64,000 bases of DNA from Clostridium sp. AF37-5 (GTDB lineage Bacteria; Bacillota; Clostridia; Lachnospirales; Lachnospiraceae). Below, one piece after another: positions 16,881-26,569 of the stretch. The stretch is from the NCBI RefSeq assembly GCF_003477605.1, contig NZ_QUDR01000016.1:6311-70310 (forward strand). The letters are read 5' to 3'. The position numbers and the translations under genes were made by a program. The notes below the pieces were generated by a model. It ran no database searches and was not told the origin of the DNA. It saw only the letters and a program-made list of their open reading frames with translations. The stretch's first letter is position 1. Each line of letters opens with the position of its first letter.

Positions 16881-17858
16881 TTATCGTGAAAGGCGTTTTG
16901 TCATACTATACAAGTGCTCGTCAATATCTTTTGTCATCTGCAATGCATAGTCAATATCAAAATCAGTAAATTCGCCATTTTTATATGCAACTACACGATT
17001 TGTTTGACCTTTCAATAAAAGATCAACAGCTCTTGCTCCCATTGCTGATGCGTATACACGGTCACGACAAGAAGGATTTCCGCCACGCTGGATATGCCCA
17101 ATCACCGTTGCACGCGTCTCAATGCCGGTTGCAGCTTCAATTCGTTTTGCCATTTCATGAGAATGACCAACACCTTCTGCATTTACAATAATATGATGTT
17201 TCTTTCCGATACGACGCTTTGACATAATCTTTTTAATAATTTCCTCTTCATCGTTTTCCTCAGCACGCTCCGGAATCAAAACATACTCGGAACCGTTGGA
17301 AATACCACACCATAATGCAATGTGTCCGGCCGTTCTTCCCATTACCTCAATGATACTGCATCGCTCATGGGAAGCGGAAGTATCACGAACCTTATCAATG
17401 GCTTCCATTGCCGTGTTGCAGGCAGTATCAAATCCAATCGTGTATTCGGTGCAGGCAATATCCAAGTCAATGGTTCCCGGGATACCAATTGTGTTAATTC
17501 CATTTGCAGAAAGTTTCTGAGCTCCACGGAAAGAACCGTCACCACCGATTACAACCATACCATCAATGCCATGTTTGCGGCAGATGTCAGCAGCTTTCTG
17601 CTGGCCTTCCGGTGTCATCATCTCTTTACAGCGGGAAGTAAATAAAATTGTGCCGCCACGCTGAACGATATCAGTAACGCTCATCGTGTCCATATCAATA
17701 ATATCCTCTTCCAAAAGTCCTGCATATCCACGACGGACACCCTTTACTTTCAGACCACTGGAAATACCGGCTCTGACTACTGCACGAATCGCAGCATTCA
17801 TTCCCGGTGCATCGCCACCACTTGTTAATACACCAATTGTCGTTACCTTTTTCGCCAT
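16881..17858 (-). CDS. pfkA: ATP-dependent 6-phosphofructokinase
   Basis: A 325-residue PfkA, the committed step of glycolysis. The motifs LTSGGDAPGMN (12-21), GGDGSFRG (105-112) and PGTIDLDI (127-134) are visible. The Gly after GGD marks an ATP-dependent rather than a PPi-dependent enzyme. The catalytic aspartates of TIDxD are kept, but the usual Asn between them is Leu132. Start at 17856-17858 behind GGAGG. It follows dnaE by 67 bases and is probably co-transcribed with it. Confidence 0.93.
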   Translation of the reverse strand: MAKKVTTIGVLTSGGDAPGMNAAIRAVVRAGISSGLKVKGVRRGYAGLLEEDIIDMDTMSVTDIVQRGGTILFTSRCKEMMTPEGQQKAADICRKHGIDGMVVIGGDGSFRGAQKLSANGINTIGIPGTIDLDIACTEYTIGFDTACNTAMEAIDKVRDTSASHERCSIIEVMGRTAGHIALWCGISNGSEYVLIPERAEENDEEEIIKKIMSKRRIGKKHHIIVNAEGVGHSHEMAKRIEAATGIETRATVIGHIQRGGNPSCRDRVYASAMGARAVDLLLKGQTNRVVAYKNGEFTDFDIDYALQMTKDIDEHLYSMTKRLSR

Positions 17859-17925
17859 AATCCGATTTCCTCCAATTTTATGTTTTATCTGTTTCATTTA
17901 TCATTTCTCATACATGTATATTTTA

Positions 17926-20900
17926 CTATGCCCGGAATTTTTTTTCAATACTCTTTTCCGTGACTTTCACATTATCCTCGCCAAATTTAGTATACAATTC
18001 CGACAGCAATTCTTTGCATACTTTCGTGCACCGGCTCTTTGGCAAAAGTTTTCTCGCACGGTCTTTCGACAAATAAATATAAACATTTTCCGTGCCATCG
18101 TAATTTCCAAGAATGGCAAATAAAGTCTGCTCTGCTTCTTCATAATCCGCACGTGTTGGAAATTGAATCCACAGTTCTTTTTCCACGGCATCAAATGGCA
18201 CAACACCGGAGCAAATAAGTTTCGCAGGCTTGTCCTCTTCAACAGTCACACGGCCTTGAATAAATACTTTTGCATCTTCCTCTAAAAGTGTGCGGTATTT
18301 TTCATAATCGCGTGGAAAGACAATGACTTCTACCGTTCCATACAAATCTTCTACCGTAAGAAATGCCATCATGTTATTCGTACGGGTTGCTTTTACCGTT
18401 CGTCCGGTAATCATACCGCCGATAACCGCTCTCTCCTGGTCTTTCACTTTCGGCTCCGTCTCGCCGTCAACCACTTCGAAGTCAGCCGTCGTACGTGTAA
18501 TATTTTTCTCTAATGTTGCCACATATTCTTCCAGCGGATGGCCACTGATATACACACCCAGCACTTCTTTTTCAAAACCTAAAATTTCTTCTTTTTCGTA
18601 TTCACCTACATCCGGCATTTTTACTTCTAACTCTTTTTGTTCCTCCGGACTGGCAAAATCAAACAAGGACATCTGACCGGAAAGCGTTCCTTTCTTCTCC
18701 TGATTTACACCATCCATAATGCTGATGTAAGAATACATTTTCTGCTTTCTGGTCCCCGGCAGGCTGTCAAGTGCGCCCGACTTAATAAAACTTTCAACAG
18801 TTCGTTTATTCACCGATTTTCCAGATAAACGCATGCAGAAGTCTTTCAACGAGCGGTATCTGCCGCCAAGCTTGCGCTCTGCGACAATTTCATCAATAAC
18901 CGGTCTGCCGACTCCCTTGATAGCAGCAAGTCCATAGCGGATATTTCCTTCATACGGCGTAAAACGATACTCTCCCTCGTTGATATCCGGTGGCAGAATT
19001 TCAATTCCCATTTTACGGCAGTTCATAATGTACTCCGTAATTTTCCCGGTATGCTCCATAAAAGAAGTCATCAACGCCGCCATAAAATCAACCGGATAAT
19101 GACATTTTAGATACGCTGTCTGATATGAAACGACAGCGTAAGCCGCCGCATGCGATTTGTTAAACGCATATTTCGCAAAATCGGTCATATCATCAAATAT
19201 TTTAATTGCCACTTCTTCCGGGATTCCTCGCTTAATGCAGCCTTCCACGCCAATTTCTTCATTGCCATAGATGAAATAATTCTTTTCTTTCTCCATGACA
19301 TCTGCTTTTTTCTTAGACATGGCGCGGCGCACCTGGTCGCTTCGCCCATAACTGTACCCGGCCAGATCACGCACAATCTGCATAACCTGCTCCTGATAGA
19401 CAATACAGCCATAGGTCGGTGCTAAAATCGGCTCTAGTTCCTTGCAGTCATACTGAATATTATCCTGATTATTTTTTCCCTCTATATATTTCGGAATAAA
19501 ATCCATCGGTCCCGGACGATATAAAGAAATTCCGGCGATAATATCTTCCATGCTGTGCGGCTTTAACTCTTTCATGAAGTTTTTCATCCCCGCACTTTCT
19601 AACTGGAACACGCCTTCTGTGTGTCCGGAACTTATCATATCAAATACTTCTTTATCATTATAGTCAATGTCGTGTACATCAAACGCACCATGAATCGCAT
19701 TCTGGATTACCGTCAGCGTACGAAGTCCCAGAAAATCCATTTTCAAAAGACCTAATTCCTCTAACGTTACCATCGTGTACTGCGTCGTAATGTTGCCATC
19801 CGAAGCCCTTGATAGCGGAACGAATTCATCGACCGGTTTTGGACTGATTACAACACCCGCCGCATGAACAGAAGTATGTCTGGGAAGTCCCTCTAAACGC
19901 ATTGCCATATCAATCAGTTTCTTCGCTGAATCATCCGTTTCATACATCGTGCGCAGTTCCGGATTCATTTTCATCGCTTTTGCAATCGTAATACCAAGCT
20001 CCATTGGAATCGCCTTTGCCACACTATCTACATATGCATACGGAAGGTCTAACACACGTCCGACATCGCGGATTACCATACGCGCTGACATCGTACCAAA
20101 TGTTACAATCTGCACCACGTGGTCGGCTCCGTATTTTCTCGTTACATAATCAATAACTTCCTGACGTCTTTCATAGCAGAAGTCAATATCAATATCCGGC
20201 ATCGTCACACGTTCCGGATTTAGAAAACGCTCAAACAAAAGGTTATATTTAATCGGATCAATCAAATCCGTAATATTCAAAGAATATGCCACCAAAGAGC
20301 CGGCTGCAGAACCACGTCCCGGACCTACCGGAATTCCATGGTCTTTCGCATATTTAATAAAATCCCAAACAATCAAAAAGTAATCAACAAATCCCATCGT
20401 AGAAATGGTATCAAGCTCATAATTTAACCGCTCTTCCAACTGCTCTGCCTGCTCCTTTGGATAACGTTTATAAAGCCCCTCTTTGCAGAGTTTTCGCAGA
20501 TAGCTTTCAGAAGTCTCTCCCTCCGGCACATCAAAGTGCGGCAGTTTATAATCACCAAACTCAATTTCAACATGACATCTCTCGGCGATTTTATGAGTGT
20601 TTTCAAGCGCCTCTTTGGCATACGGAAATAATGCCTCCATCTCCTCAGCAGATTTCAAATAATACTGTCCGCCCTCGTAGCGCATACGGTCGGTATCACT
20701 GACTTTCTTTCCGGTCTGAATGCATAAAAGAATGTCGTGTGCTTCTGCATCCGAATCGTAAATGTAGTGGACGTCGTTCGTCGCCACCAAATCAATCCCT
20801 GTCTCCTGATGCAGACGAAGCAGTCCCTGATTGACCGTCTTCTGATCCGGAATACCATGATCCTGAAGTTCTAAAAAGAAATTATTTTCACCAAAAATCC

Positions 20901-21393
20901 CCTGTAACCGGTACGCTTCCTGCTTTGCCTCTTCATACAGCCCACGGCGTAGAAAACTTGGAATTGAACCTGCGAGGCATGCACTCAGCGCAATAATTCC
21001 CTCATGATATTTTTCTAACACATCATAATCCACTCGTGGCTTATAATAAAATTCTTCTGTAAAACCACGGGAAACAATTTTAACAAGATTTGCATATCCT
21101 ATATCATTCTCTGCTAAAAGCACCAGGTGATGATAACGGCTTTCTTTTGCATTTCCTGCTTCCCTGTCAAAGCGTGAACCGGGTGCCACATAAATTTCAC
21201 ATCCCAAAACCGGATTAATTCCTGCTGCTTTTGCCGCACGGTAAAAATCAACCACGCCATACATCACGCCATGGTCGGTAATTGCCAGACTGTCCATTCC
21301 CAATTCTTTGGCACGACTCACAAGCTCCTTGATTTTACTGGAGCCATCTAACAAACTATATTCCGTATGTACATGCAAATGCGTAAATTCCAT
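17926..21393 (-). CDS. dnaE: DNA polymerase III alpha subunit, DnaE type
   Basis: A 1155-residue replicative polymerase. It has an N-terminal PHP domain (HVHTEYSLLDG, ITDHGVMYG), the polymerase palm with PDIDIDF around residue 398, the fingers, a helix-hairpin-helix region and a C-terminal OB fold (about 960-1060). Without a proofreading exonuclease insertion this is DnaE, not PolC. The start is the ATG at 21391-21393 with GGGGGAT before it; an ATG four codons earlier has no binding site. A terminator-like stem (21411-21462) lies between crh and this gene. Confidence 0.95.
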   Translation of the reverse strand: MEFTHLHVHTEYSLLDGSSKIKELVSRAKELGMDSLAITDHGVMYGVVDFYRAAKAAGINPVLGCEIYVAPGSRFDREAGNAKESRYHHLVLLAENDIGYANLVKIVSRGFTEEFYYKPRVDYDVLEKYHEGIIALSACLAGSIPSFLRRGLYEEAKQEAYRLQGIFGENNFFLELQDHGIPDQKTVNQGLLRLHQETGIDLVATNDVHYIYDSDAEAHDILLCIQTGKKVSDTDRMRYEGGQYYLKSAEEMEALFPYAKEALENTHKIAERCHVEIEFGDYKLPHFDVPEGETSESYLRKLCKEGLYKRYPKEQAEQLEERLNYELDTISTMGFVDYFLIVWDFIKYAKDHGIPVGPGRGSAAGSLVAYSLNITDLIDPIKYNLLFERFLNPERVTMPDIDIDFCYERRQEVIDYVTRKYGADHVVQIVTFGTMSARMVIRDVGRVLDLPYAYVDSVAKAIPMELGITIAKAMKMNPELRTMYETDDSAKKLIDMAMRLEGLPRHTSVHAAGVVISPKPVDEFVPLSRASDGNITTQYTMVTLEELGLLKMDFLGLRTLTVIQNAIHGAFDVHDIDYNDKEVFDMISSGHTEGVFQLESAGMKNFMKELKPHSMEDIIAGISLYRPGPMDFIPKYIEGKNNQDNIQYDCKELEPILAPTYGCIVYQEQVMQIVRDLAGYSYGRSDQVRRAMSKKKADVMEKEKNYFIYGNEEIGVEGCIKRGIPEEVAIKIFDDMTDFAKYAFNKSHAAAYAVVSYQTAYLKCHYPVDFMAALMTSFMEHTGKITEYIMNCRKMGIEILPPDINEGEYRFTPYEGNIRYGLAAIKGVGRPVIDEIVAERKLGGRYRSLKDFCMRLSGKSVNKRTVESFIKSGALDSLPGTRKQKMYSYISIMDGVNQEKKGTLSGQMSLFDFASPEEQKELEVKMPDVGEYEKEEILGFEKEVLGVYISGHPLEEYVATLEKNITRTTADFEVVDGETEPKVKDQERAVIGGMITGRTVKATRTNNMMAFLTVEDLYGTVEVIVFPRDYEKYRTLLEEDAKVFIQGRVTVEEDKPAKLICSGVVPFDAVEKELWIQFPTRADYEEAEQTLFAILGNYDGTENVYIYLSKDRARKLLPKSRCTKVCKELLSELYTKFGEDNVKVTEKSIEKKFRA

Positions 21394-21410
21394 GGTATCC
21401 CCCATTCACT

Positions 21411-21462
21411 AAAATAAAAAGGCCGCTATACAAACCGTAACATCCCGGTTCGGACAGTAGCC
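21411..21462 (-). terminator. Terminator between crh and dnaE
   Basis: On the minus strand a 17-bp stem (GGCTACTGTCCGAACCG with its partner CGGTTTGTATAGCGGCC, two mismatches) is followed by TTTTTATTTT. The dnaE ATG lies less than 20 bases further on, so some read-through or attenuation is likely. Confidence 0.7.
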
Positions 21463-21487
21463 TGTAACCATTACTATTTCTTATCTG

Positions 21488-21739
21488 CTAATTTCCGGTC
21501 AGGTAATTCTCCATCTCTTTCATAGCAGTCTCTTCGTCTTCCCCATCAATAAGAAGCTCCAGCTTTTGTCCCTTTGCGAGTCCCAGTGTCATCATGCCCA
21601 TAATACTTTTTGCATTTACTGTCATAGTATCACGATGGATTTCAATGTTACTCACATACTGGCTTGCTAATTGAACCAGCATAGCAATTGGTCTTGCTCC
21701 ATCCTCGCCTAAACTGACGTCAATGTTCTTCCTTATCAT
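21488..21739 (-). CDS. crh: HPr-like protein lacking the catalytic histidine (Crh type)
   Basis: An 83-residue HPr-fold protein. Where HPr has GLHARP with the PEP-phosphorylated His15, this protein has EDGARP, with Gly14 at that place, so it cannot carry phosphate for the PTS. The regulatory serine is kept (Ser45 in NAKSIMG, equal to Ser46). This is the pattern of Crh, a regulatory partner of CcpA phosphorylated only by HprK. The hprK gene heads the same gene row. In Bacillus crh likewise follows whiA. Its start overlaps whiA by 20 bases with the binding site GGAGG inside whiA. Confidence 0.88.
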   Translation of the reverse strand: MIRKNIDVSLGEDGARPIAMLVQLASQYVSNIEIHRDTMTVNAKSIMGMMTLGLAKGQKLELLIDGEDEETAMKEMENYLTGN

Positions 21740-22655
21740 GTTTTCCTCCTTGTAATCGCAGTCCTTGTGCTATCTCACTTAATTTGCGCAATCGGTGGTT
21801 CACCCCGGATTTTCCAATTGGCGGTTCTAACATCTGTCCCAATTCTTTCAGCGAAACATCCGGATTCTCCAAACGTAATTTCGCAATCTGCGACAAATTC
21901 TCAGATAAATTACCAAAGCCTATCGTATCATGAATATAACGGATGTCTTCCGTCTGTCTTGCTGCTGCCGAAACCGTCTTCTTAATGTTTGCGGTCTCAC
22001 AATTTACCTGACGGTTAATGGAATTTCGCATTTCTTTCAAAATGCGAACATTTTCAAATTCCATCAGTGCCTTGTGCGCACCGACAACATTCAAAAAATC
22101 AACAATCGCCGCTCCTTCTTTCATGTATACGACAAAATTATGCTTTCTTTCTATCGTTTTTGCCTCAATTCCAAAAATACCCATAATCTCCAAAATCCGA
22201 GCAGCATGTTCTCTATCTCCAGCTGCGATTTCCAAATGATACCCACTGTTTGGGTCGGTAACGGAACCACTTGTCAAAAAGACTCCCCTTAAAAAAGCCC
22301 GGTTGCAACAGGCTTTTTGTCCAATACACTCCACCGAAAATGGCGAATATTCCTGCACTCGAATTGCTTTCATAAAGTCCCTTGCATCTTCATCTTCCAA
22401 TAGAAAAAGTGAATATTGATGATGTCCGCTTACGGACACATCCGGCACAATATGAAAGACTCTCTTAACTAACATATAGCATTTCTTCGCAACTGTCAAG
22501 TTTTCTGTCACAAACTTAACCTGACATTCACCTTCTTCATTCATGTAAATCTGCCCACACACGGCAAAAAACGCCGCCAGTTCTGCTAACTGGCAATGTC
22601 TGGCTTTTCCCATTTGCCCAAGCAGTTCTTCTTTTACTTTTCCTGCGAACGACAT
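21720..22655 (-). CDS. whiA: WhiA DNA-binding regulator
   Basis: A 311-residue WhiA, with the N-terminal homing-endonuclease-like fold (SFAGKVKEEL start, then LRGVFLTSGSVTDPNSGYHLE) and the C-terminal helix-turn-helix (NLSENLSQIAKLRLENPDVSLKEL, quoted here as RLENPDVSLKELGQML). In Firmicutes it affects cell division and chromosome organisation. It overlaps rapZ by 22 bases and crh by 20, so these three are tightly coupled. The yvcK gene found between rapZ and whiA in Bacillus is missing here. Confidence 0.95.
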   Translation of the reverse strand: MSFAGKVKEELLGQMGKARHCQLAELAAFFAVCGQIYMNEEGECQVKFVTENLTVAKKCYMLVKRVFHIVPDVSVSGHHQYSLFLLEDEDARDFMKAIRVQEYSPFSVECIGQKACCNRAFLRGVFLTSGSVTDPNSGYHLEIAAGDREHAARILEIMGIFGIEAKTIERKHNFVVYMKEGAAIVDFLNVVGAHKALMEFENVRILKEMRNSINRQVNCETANIKKTVSAAARQTEDIRYIHDTIGFGNLSENLSQIAKLRLENPDVSLKELGQMLEPPIGKSGVNHRLRKLSEIAQGLRLQGGKHDKEEH

Positions 22656-23527
22656 ATATATCTTAACCGGTCCTTCTCTATATCTCTATGCTCTTTTTTG
22701 CAGCCATATTCCGTGTTTGCATACTCCTCATACATCGCATTGGTTAATGTCACGGAACGATGCTTGCCGCCCGTACAGCCAATTGCAATCACCAACTGCG
22801 TTTTTCCCTCCGCAATGTAGTTTGGAATCAGAAAATCAAGCATATCTTTCATTTTGTTTCTAAACTCAACTGCCTTTGGTGAACTCATAACATAATCGTA
22901 TACCGGCTTGTCATCTCCGGTAAGTGGTTTTAATTCATCCACATAAAAAGGGTTCGGTAAAAATCTCACGTCAAAAACCAAATCGGCATCCGAAGGAATT
23001 CCATACTTAAATCCAAAAGAAACAAATGTGAGATAAAAGTTGCAAAAATCCTCATGCTCCACAAAAATGCGGTCAATCTCCTGTTTCAATTCACGTATCA
23101 AAAGTGTCGTTGTATCAATGATGTAGTCCGCCCTTTTTTTCAGTTCGGAAAGAAGTGCTCTCTCATCTTCAATTGCTTTATCCATGCGGCCGCCCTGTGC
23201 CAGCGGATGCATTCTTCTTGTCTCTTTATAGCGCTTTACAAGAACTGACGTTGACGCTTCCAAAAATAAAATTTCCAGCGTATAACCTCTGCTTTTTAAA
23301 TCATCCAGTACATGAGCGGCTTCTTTTAACGAACGATATCCGCCACGGATGTCAATGCCAAGTGCCACCCGCTCAATTTCCTCGCTGGAATCCTCCGTCA
23401 ATTGAATCAACGTAGGCAGTAAAGACAACGGCAGGTTATCCACACAGAAATATCCATCATCTTCTAATATTTTCATTACGGAACTCTTTCCGGAGCCACT
23501 CATCCCGGTTACTATGACAAATCTCAT
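22634..23527 (-). CDS. rapZ: RapZ family nucleotide-binding protein
   Basis: A 297-residue protein with Walker A GMSGSGKS (8-15), the second motif (VALGIDIRGG) and the conserved C-terminal domain ending GCTGGKHRSVTLTNAMYEE. In enterobacteria RapZ controls glucosamine-6-phosphate synthase through small RNAs; in Firmicutes (YvcJ) its role is less clear and linked to cell envelope and competence. It sits between murB and whiA, with 21 bases to murB. Confidence 0.95.
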   Translation of the reverse strand: MRFVIVTGMSGSGKSSVMKILEDDGYFCVDNLPLSLLPTLIQLTEDSSEEIERVALGIDIRGGYRSLKEAAHVLDDLKSRGYTLEILFLEASTSVLVKRYKETRRMHPLAQGGRMDKAIEDERALLSELKKRADYIIDTTTLLIRELKQEIDRIFVEHEDFCNFYLTFVSFGFKYGIPSDADLVFDVRFLPNPFYVDELKPLTGDDKPVYDYVMSSPKAVEFRNKMKDMLDFLIPNYIAEGKTQLVIAIGCTGGKHRSVTLTNAMYEEYANTEYGCKKEHRDIEKDRLRYICRSQEK

Positions 23528-23548
23528 GCAAAGTTCCCCCTTTTCTTA

Positions 23549-24418
23549 TTATTCAAAACCAATCATGCGGACTTCCGGCTCTAACTTAACGCCAAATTCA
23601 TCCATCACACGATTCTGCACATCACTTATTAACTGCGCCACATCTTTGGCAGTCGCCTCACCGCGGTTTACCACAAAGCCGCAATGCTTTTCGGAAACCT
23701 GCGCGTCACCCACACGGTATCCCCTAAGTCCTGCATCTTCAATCAGTTTTCCGGCAAAATATCCCTCCGGACGTTTAAATGTGCTGCCTGCACTCGGGTA
23801 CTCTAACGGCTGTTTTTCGCGGCGTCTTTTATTTAACTCTTTGATTTCTTCCTGAATTTCTGCCGGATTTCCCTTTTCAAAAGAAAATGTTGCCTCTAAA
23901 ACCAAATAGCCTTTTTGAAGAATCACACTGTTTCGATAGGAAAGCTGCAATGCCTCTTTATCTAAGACAATTCTTTCACCCTCTTTAGTCAATATTTTGG
24001 CACTTACAATACAATCTTTGATTTCTCCACCATAGGCACCGGCATTCATCGCAACACCTCCGCCTAATGTTCCCGGAATTCCTCCGGCAAAGGCAAACCC
24101 CTTTAACCCTTTTGAAGCCAATCGAGATGCCATATAAGCTAACGAAACACCAGCCTGTGCCGTCACAACACCATCATCTGAGATTTCTATTTTTTCCAAT
24201 CCCTTTCCAATTTCAATGATAACACCATCAAAACCGTCATCGGAAAAGAGCATATTACTTCCCTTTCCAATCACATAGTAAGAAAGTCCTTTTTCTTTTG
24301 CAAAATCCAGTGCCTCAATAATTTCTTCTTCTCGCTCCGGTATGAAATAGTACGCTGCCGGTCCGCCAATCCGAAATGTCGTATGAGTCCGCAGCGGTTC
24401 CTGTTCCAGTCGAATCAT
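23549..24418 (-). CDS. murB: UDP-N-acetylenolpyruvoylglucosamine reductase
   Basis: A 289-residue flavoenzyme making UDP-MurNAc for peptidoglycan. The HTTFRIGGPA start, the FAD-binding GKGSNML, the GGGVAMNAGAYGGEI loop and the catalytic-serine region PSAGSTFKRP are all present. It lacks roughly 15-20 residues of the usual N-terminal helix before the FAD domain. The start is firm, since AGGAGAG precedes the ATG and glcK ends 12 bases upstream. It is probably active. Confidence 0.94.
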   Translation of the reverse strand: MIRLEQEPLRTHTTFRIGGPAAYYFIPEREEEIIEALDFAKEKGLSYYVIGKGSNMLFSDDGFDGVIIEIGKGLEKIEISDDGVVTAQAGVSLAYMASRLASKGLKGFAFAGGIPGTLGGGVAMNAGAYGGEIKDCIVSAKILTKEGERIVLDKEALQLSYRNSVILQKGYLVLEATFSFEKGNPAEIQEEIKELNKRRREKQPLEYPSAGSTFKRPEGYFAGKLIEDAGLRGYRVGDAQVSEKHCGFVVNRGEATAKDVAQLISDVQNRVMDEFGVKLEPEVRMIGFE

Positions 24419-24430
24419 TTTTCTCTCCTT

Positions 24431-25354
24431 CTATTTAAAAAGCACCATTCGCACAGCACCATAAATGCCGGCATCATTGCCAAGTTCTGCCAAGTGGAAA
24501 CTCTTGTTTTTCAAGGCAAACATGGAATTTTCATTATAATATTTTTCTACTACATCTAAAAGAATCTGTCCTGCTGCTGATACCCCGCCGCCGATAACAA
24601 AGGCTTCCGGATCTACCACATGAGCAACATTACTTAATGCAACGCCTAAATATCTGCCAAATTTCTCAACCACTTCCATGCAGTAAGCATCGCCCTCTTT
24701 GGCACCATCAAAAACAGCTTTTGCCGTAACTTTTTTATCTGCTAAGTAAGAACCTTCCGGTACATTTTCTTTTGCCATATTCACAATTCCGGTTGCCGAA
24801 GCATACTGTTCCAAACAGCCTTTGTTTCCGCATCCGCAGACACGAGTTTCATCCATATTAACTTTCATATGACCGATTTCTCCACCGGCACCTTTACAGC
24901 CGGTCAAAATTTTTCCCTGTAAAATGACACCGCCGCCAACGCCGGTACCAAGTGTCACCATGACAATACTGTCATAGCCTCTGCCACCGCCTTTCCACAT
25001 CTCGCCAAGCGCAGCTACATTCGCATCGTTTCCAACTTTTACATTGCCAACGCCGGTTAAACTTGCCAGTTTGTTAGAAACCGAGAATACATCCCATCCC
25101 AGATTGGCACATTTTAATACTGTTCCGTCAGCAGTAACCGGTCCCGGAATACCAACACCGATTCCTTTGATATTCCCCTCAAAGGTTTCTCTTTTTTCTT
25201 CGATACTATCTACAATATCTGACAGAATATACTTTCCATTATTTTTTCGTCTCGTCGGAATTTCCCATTTATCCAAAAGTTCTCCGGTATCTGAGAACAT
25301 TCCCATCTTTACGGTCGTTCCTCCCACATCAACCCCAACATAATACTGTGCCAT
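24431..25354 (-). CDS. glcK: ROK family glucokinase
   Basis: A 307-residue sugar kinase with the ATP motif VGVDVGGTTVKMG, the IGHMKV region and the zinc motif CGCGNKGCLEQYAS that defines ROK proteins. There is no N-terminal helix-turn-helix, so it is a kinase and not a repressor. It phosphorylates glucose entering without the PTS. Its place between hprK and murB links carbon control to the start of cell-wall precursor synthesis. Confidence 0.92.
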   Translation of the reverse strand: MAQYYVGVDVGGTTVKMGMFSDTGELLDKWEIPTRRKNNGKYILSDIVDSIEEKRETFEGNIKGIGVGIPGPVTADGTVLKCANLGWDVFSVSNKLASLTGVGNVKVGNDANVAALGEMWKGGGRGYDSIVMVTLGTGVGGGVILQGKILTGCKGAGGEIGHMKVNMDETRVCGCGNKGCLEQYASATGIVNMAKENVPEGSYLADKKVTAKAVFDGAKEGDAYCMEVVEKFGRYLGVALSNVAHVVDPEAFVIGGGVSAAGQILLDVVEKYYNENSMFALKNKSFHLAELGNDAGIYGAVRMVLFK

Positions 25355-25368
25355 ATCATCCGTCCTTT

Positions 25369-26295
25369 CTATGCCTTACCAAAGTTATTACTCGTCACAC
25401 GGTTGTACAATTCTCTCGCTGCATTATATCCCATCTTCTTCTGTCGGTAATTAACCGCCGCCGACTCGCAGATAATGGCTACATTTCGTCCCGGTCGAAT
25501 CGGAATCGAATGACAGACTACTTTATTTCCAAGGTATTCAATGTACTGCTCTTCCAATCCCATGCGGTCATATTCCTGCTCCTTGTTCCACTCTTCCAAC
25601 TGAATGACAAGGTCAATCGACTGTGTGTTTTTTACACTTTCTACACCAAAGAGTGTCTTGGCATCAATAATTCCAATGCCTCGCAGTTCAATGAAATGTC
25701 TTGTTATATCCGGAGCTGAACCAATCAGCGTCTCATCACTTACTTTTTTGATTTCTACCACATCATCTGAAACCAATCGGTGTCCTCTGTGAATCAATTC
25801 CAGCGCAACCTCACTTTTACCGATACCGCTCTCACCGGTAATCAGTACGCCCTCGCCGTAAATGTCAACAAGCACGCCATGAATACTGATTCTAGGTGCC
25901 AGTTCTACTTTCAGCCATCTCGTAACCTCAGCGGAAAATGCAGAAGTGTCAGCGTGCGACTGTAAAATCGGAATCTCATATTCGTTCGCCAACTGCAAAA
26001 ACTCTTCCGGCACCGGCAAATCACGGCAAAAAACAATGCCCGGAACTTTGTAAGAGAGAATTCGTTTCATCTGCTTAAGACTTTCCTCAATTCCCTGCTT
26101 TTCCATATACGTATGTTCTACCTGACCGATAATCTGGATTCGGTGATGGTCAAAATAATCAAAAAAACCCGCAAGCTGTAACGCCGGACGGTTTACGTCT
26201 GACTGCGTAATTTCAATCGCCGAAATATCAACATCCGGTGTAAGATTTTTAACTTTCATTTTCTGGATAAATTTTTCTAAAGACACTGTATACAT
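25369..26295 (-). CDS. hprK: HPr kinase/phosphorylase
   Basis: A 308-residue bifunctional enzyme with Walker A GESGIGKS (154-161), His139 and the family signature ELRGIGIIDAKTLFG (203-217). It phosphorylates the regulatory serine of HPr and Crh under good carbon supply and removes it under starvation. The Crh-like target is in the same gene row (21488). First gene of the block, with a consensus promoter at 26328-26356. Confidence 0.95.
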   Translation of the reverse strand: MYTVSLEKFIQKMKVKNLTPDVDISAIEITQSDVNRPALQLAGFFDYFDHHRIQIIGQVEHTYMEKQGIEESLKQMKRILSYKVPGIVFCRDLPVPEEFLQLANEYEIPILQSHADTSAFSAEVTRWLKVELAPRISIHGVLVDIYGEGVLITGESGIGKSEVALELIHRGHRLVSDDVVEIKKVSDETLIGSAPDITRHFIELRGIGIIDAKTLFGVESVKNTQSIDLVIQLEEWNKEQEYDRMGLEEQYIEYLGNKVVCHSIPIRPGRNVAIICESAAVNYRQKKMGYNAARELYNRVTSNNFGKA

Positions 26296-26327
26296 GGCAG
26301 TACTTCCTTCCCTGATATTCTATTGTG

Positions 26328-26356
26328 ATGATACCATATTGGGGGGCGTTTTTCAA
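26328..26356 (-). promoter_or_regulatory. Promoter of the hprK-glcK-murB-rapZ-whiA-crh block
   Basis: TTGAAA (26351-26356), 17 bp, TATCAT (26328-26333) on the minus strand, about 32 bases before the hprK start. The six-C spacer run is unusual. Confidence 0.7.
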
Positions 26357-26370
26357 CGGTAGTTTGTGGG

Positions 26371-26569
26371 AAGTGTTCGTTGCTAGTTTTTTAGGTTCCG
26401 TAATTTATCAAGAAAAGTTTGTGTTTCGTGGGTGCTCTCGCTAAACAAACGCGTAGGGGTATCGGCATGCCAACTACGCATGCCAGATACCCACGTGTTT
26501 GTACCCACTCTCCACAAATCTTTTCTTGATAAATTACTGGAATACTAAAAAGACTAGTAACGAACACTT
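26371..26569. repeat. Long palindromic intergenic repeat, copy B
   Basis: An inverted repeat of about 200 bp. The outer arms AAGTGTTCGTT / AACGAACACTT enclose TAATTTATCAAGAAAAG / CTTTTCTTGATAAATTA. The inner part shares the layout but not all the sequence of copies A and C (GTGGGT... GTAGTTGGCATGCC). The gap 26296-27056 also holds copy C and a terminator; between 26570 and 26830 I see nothing coding. Confidence 0.85.
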
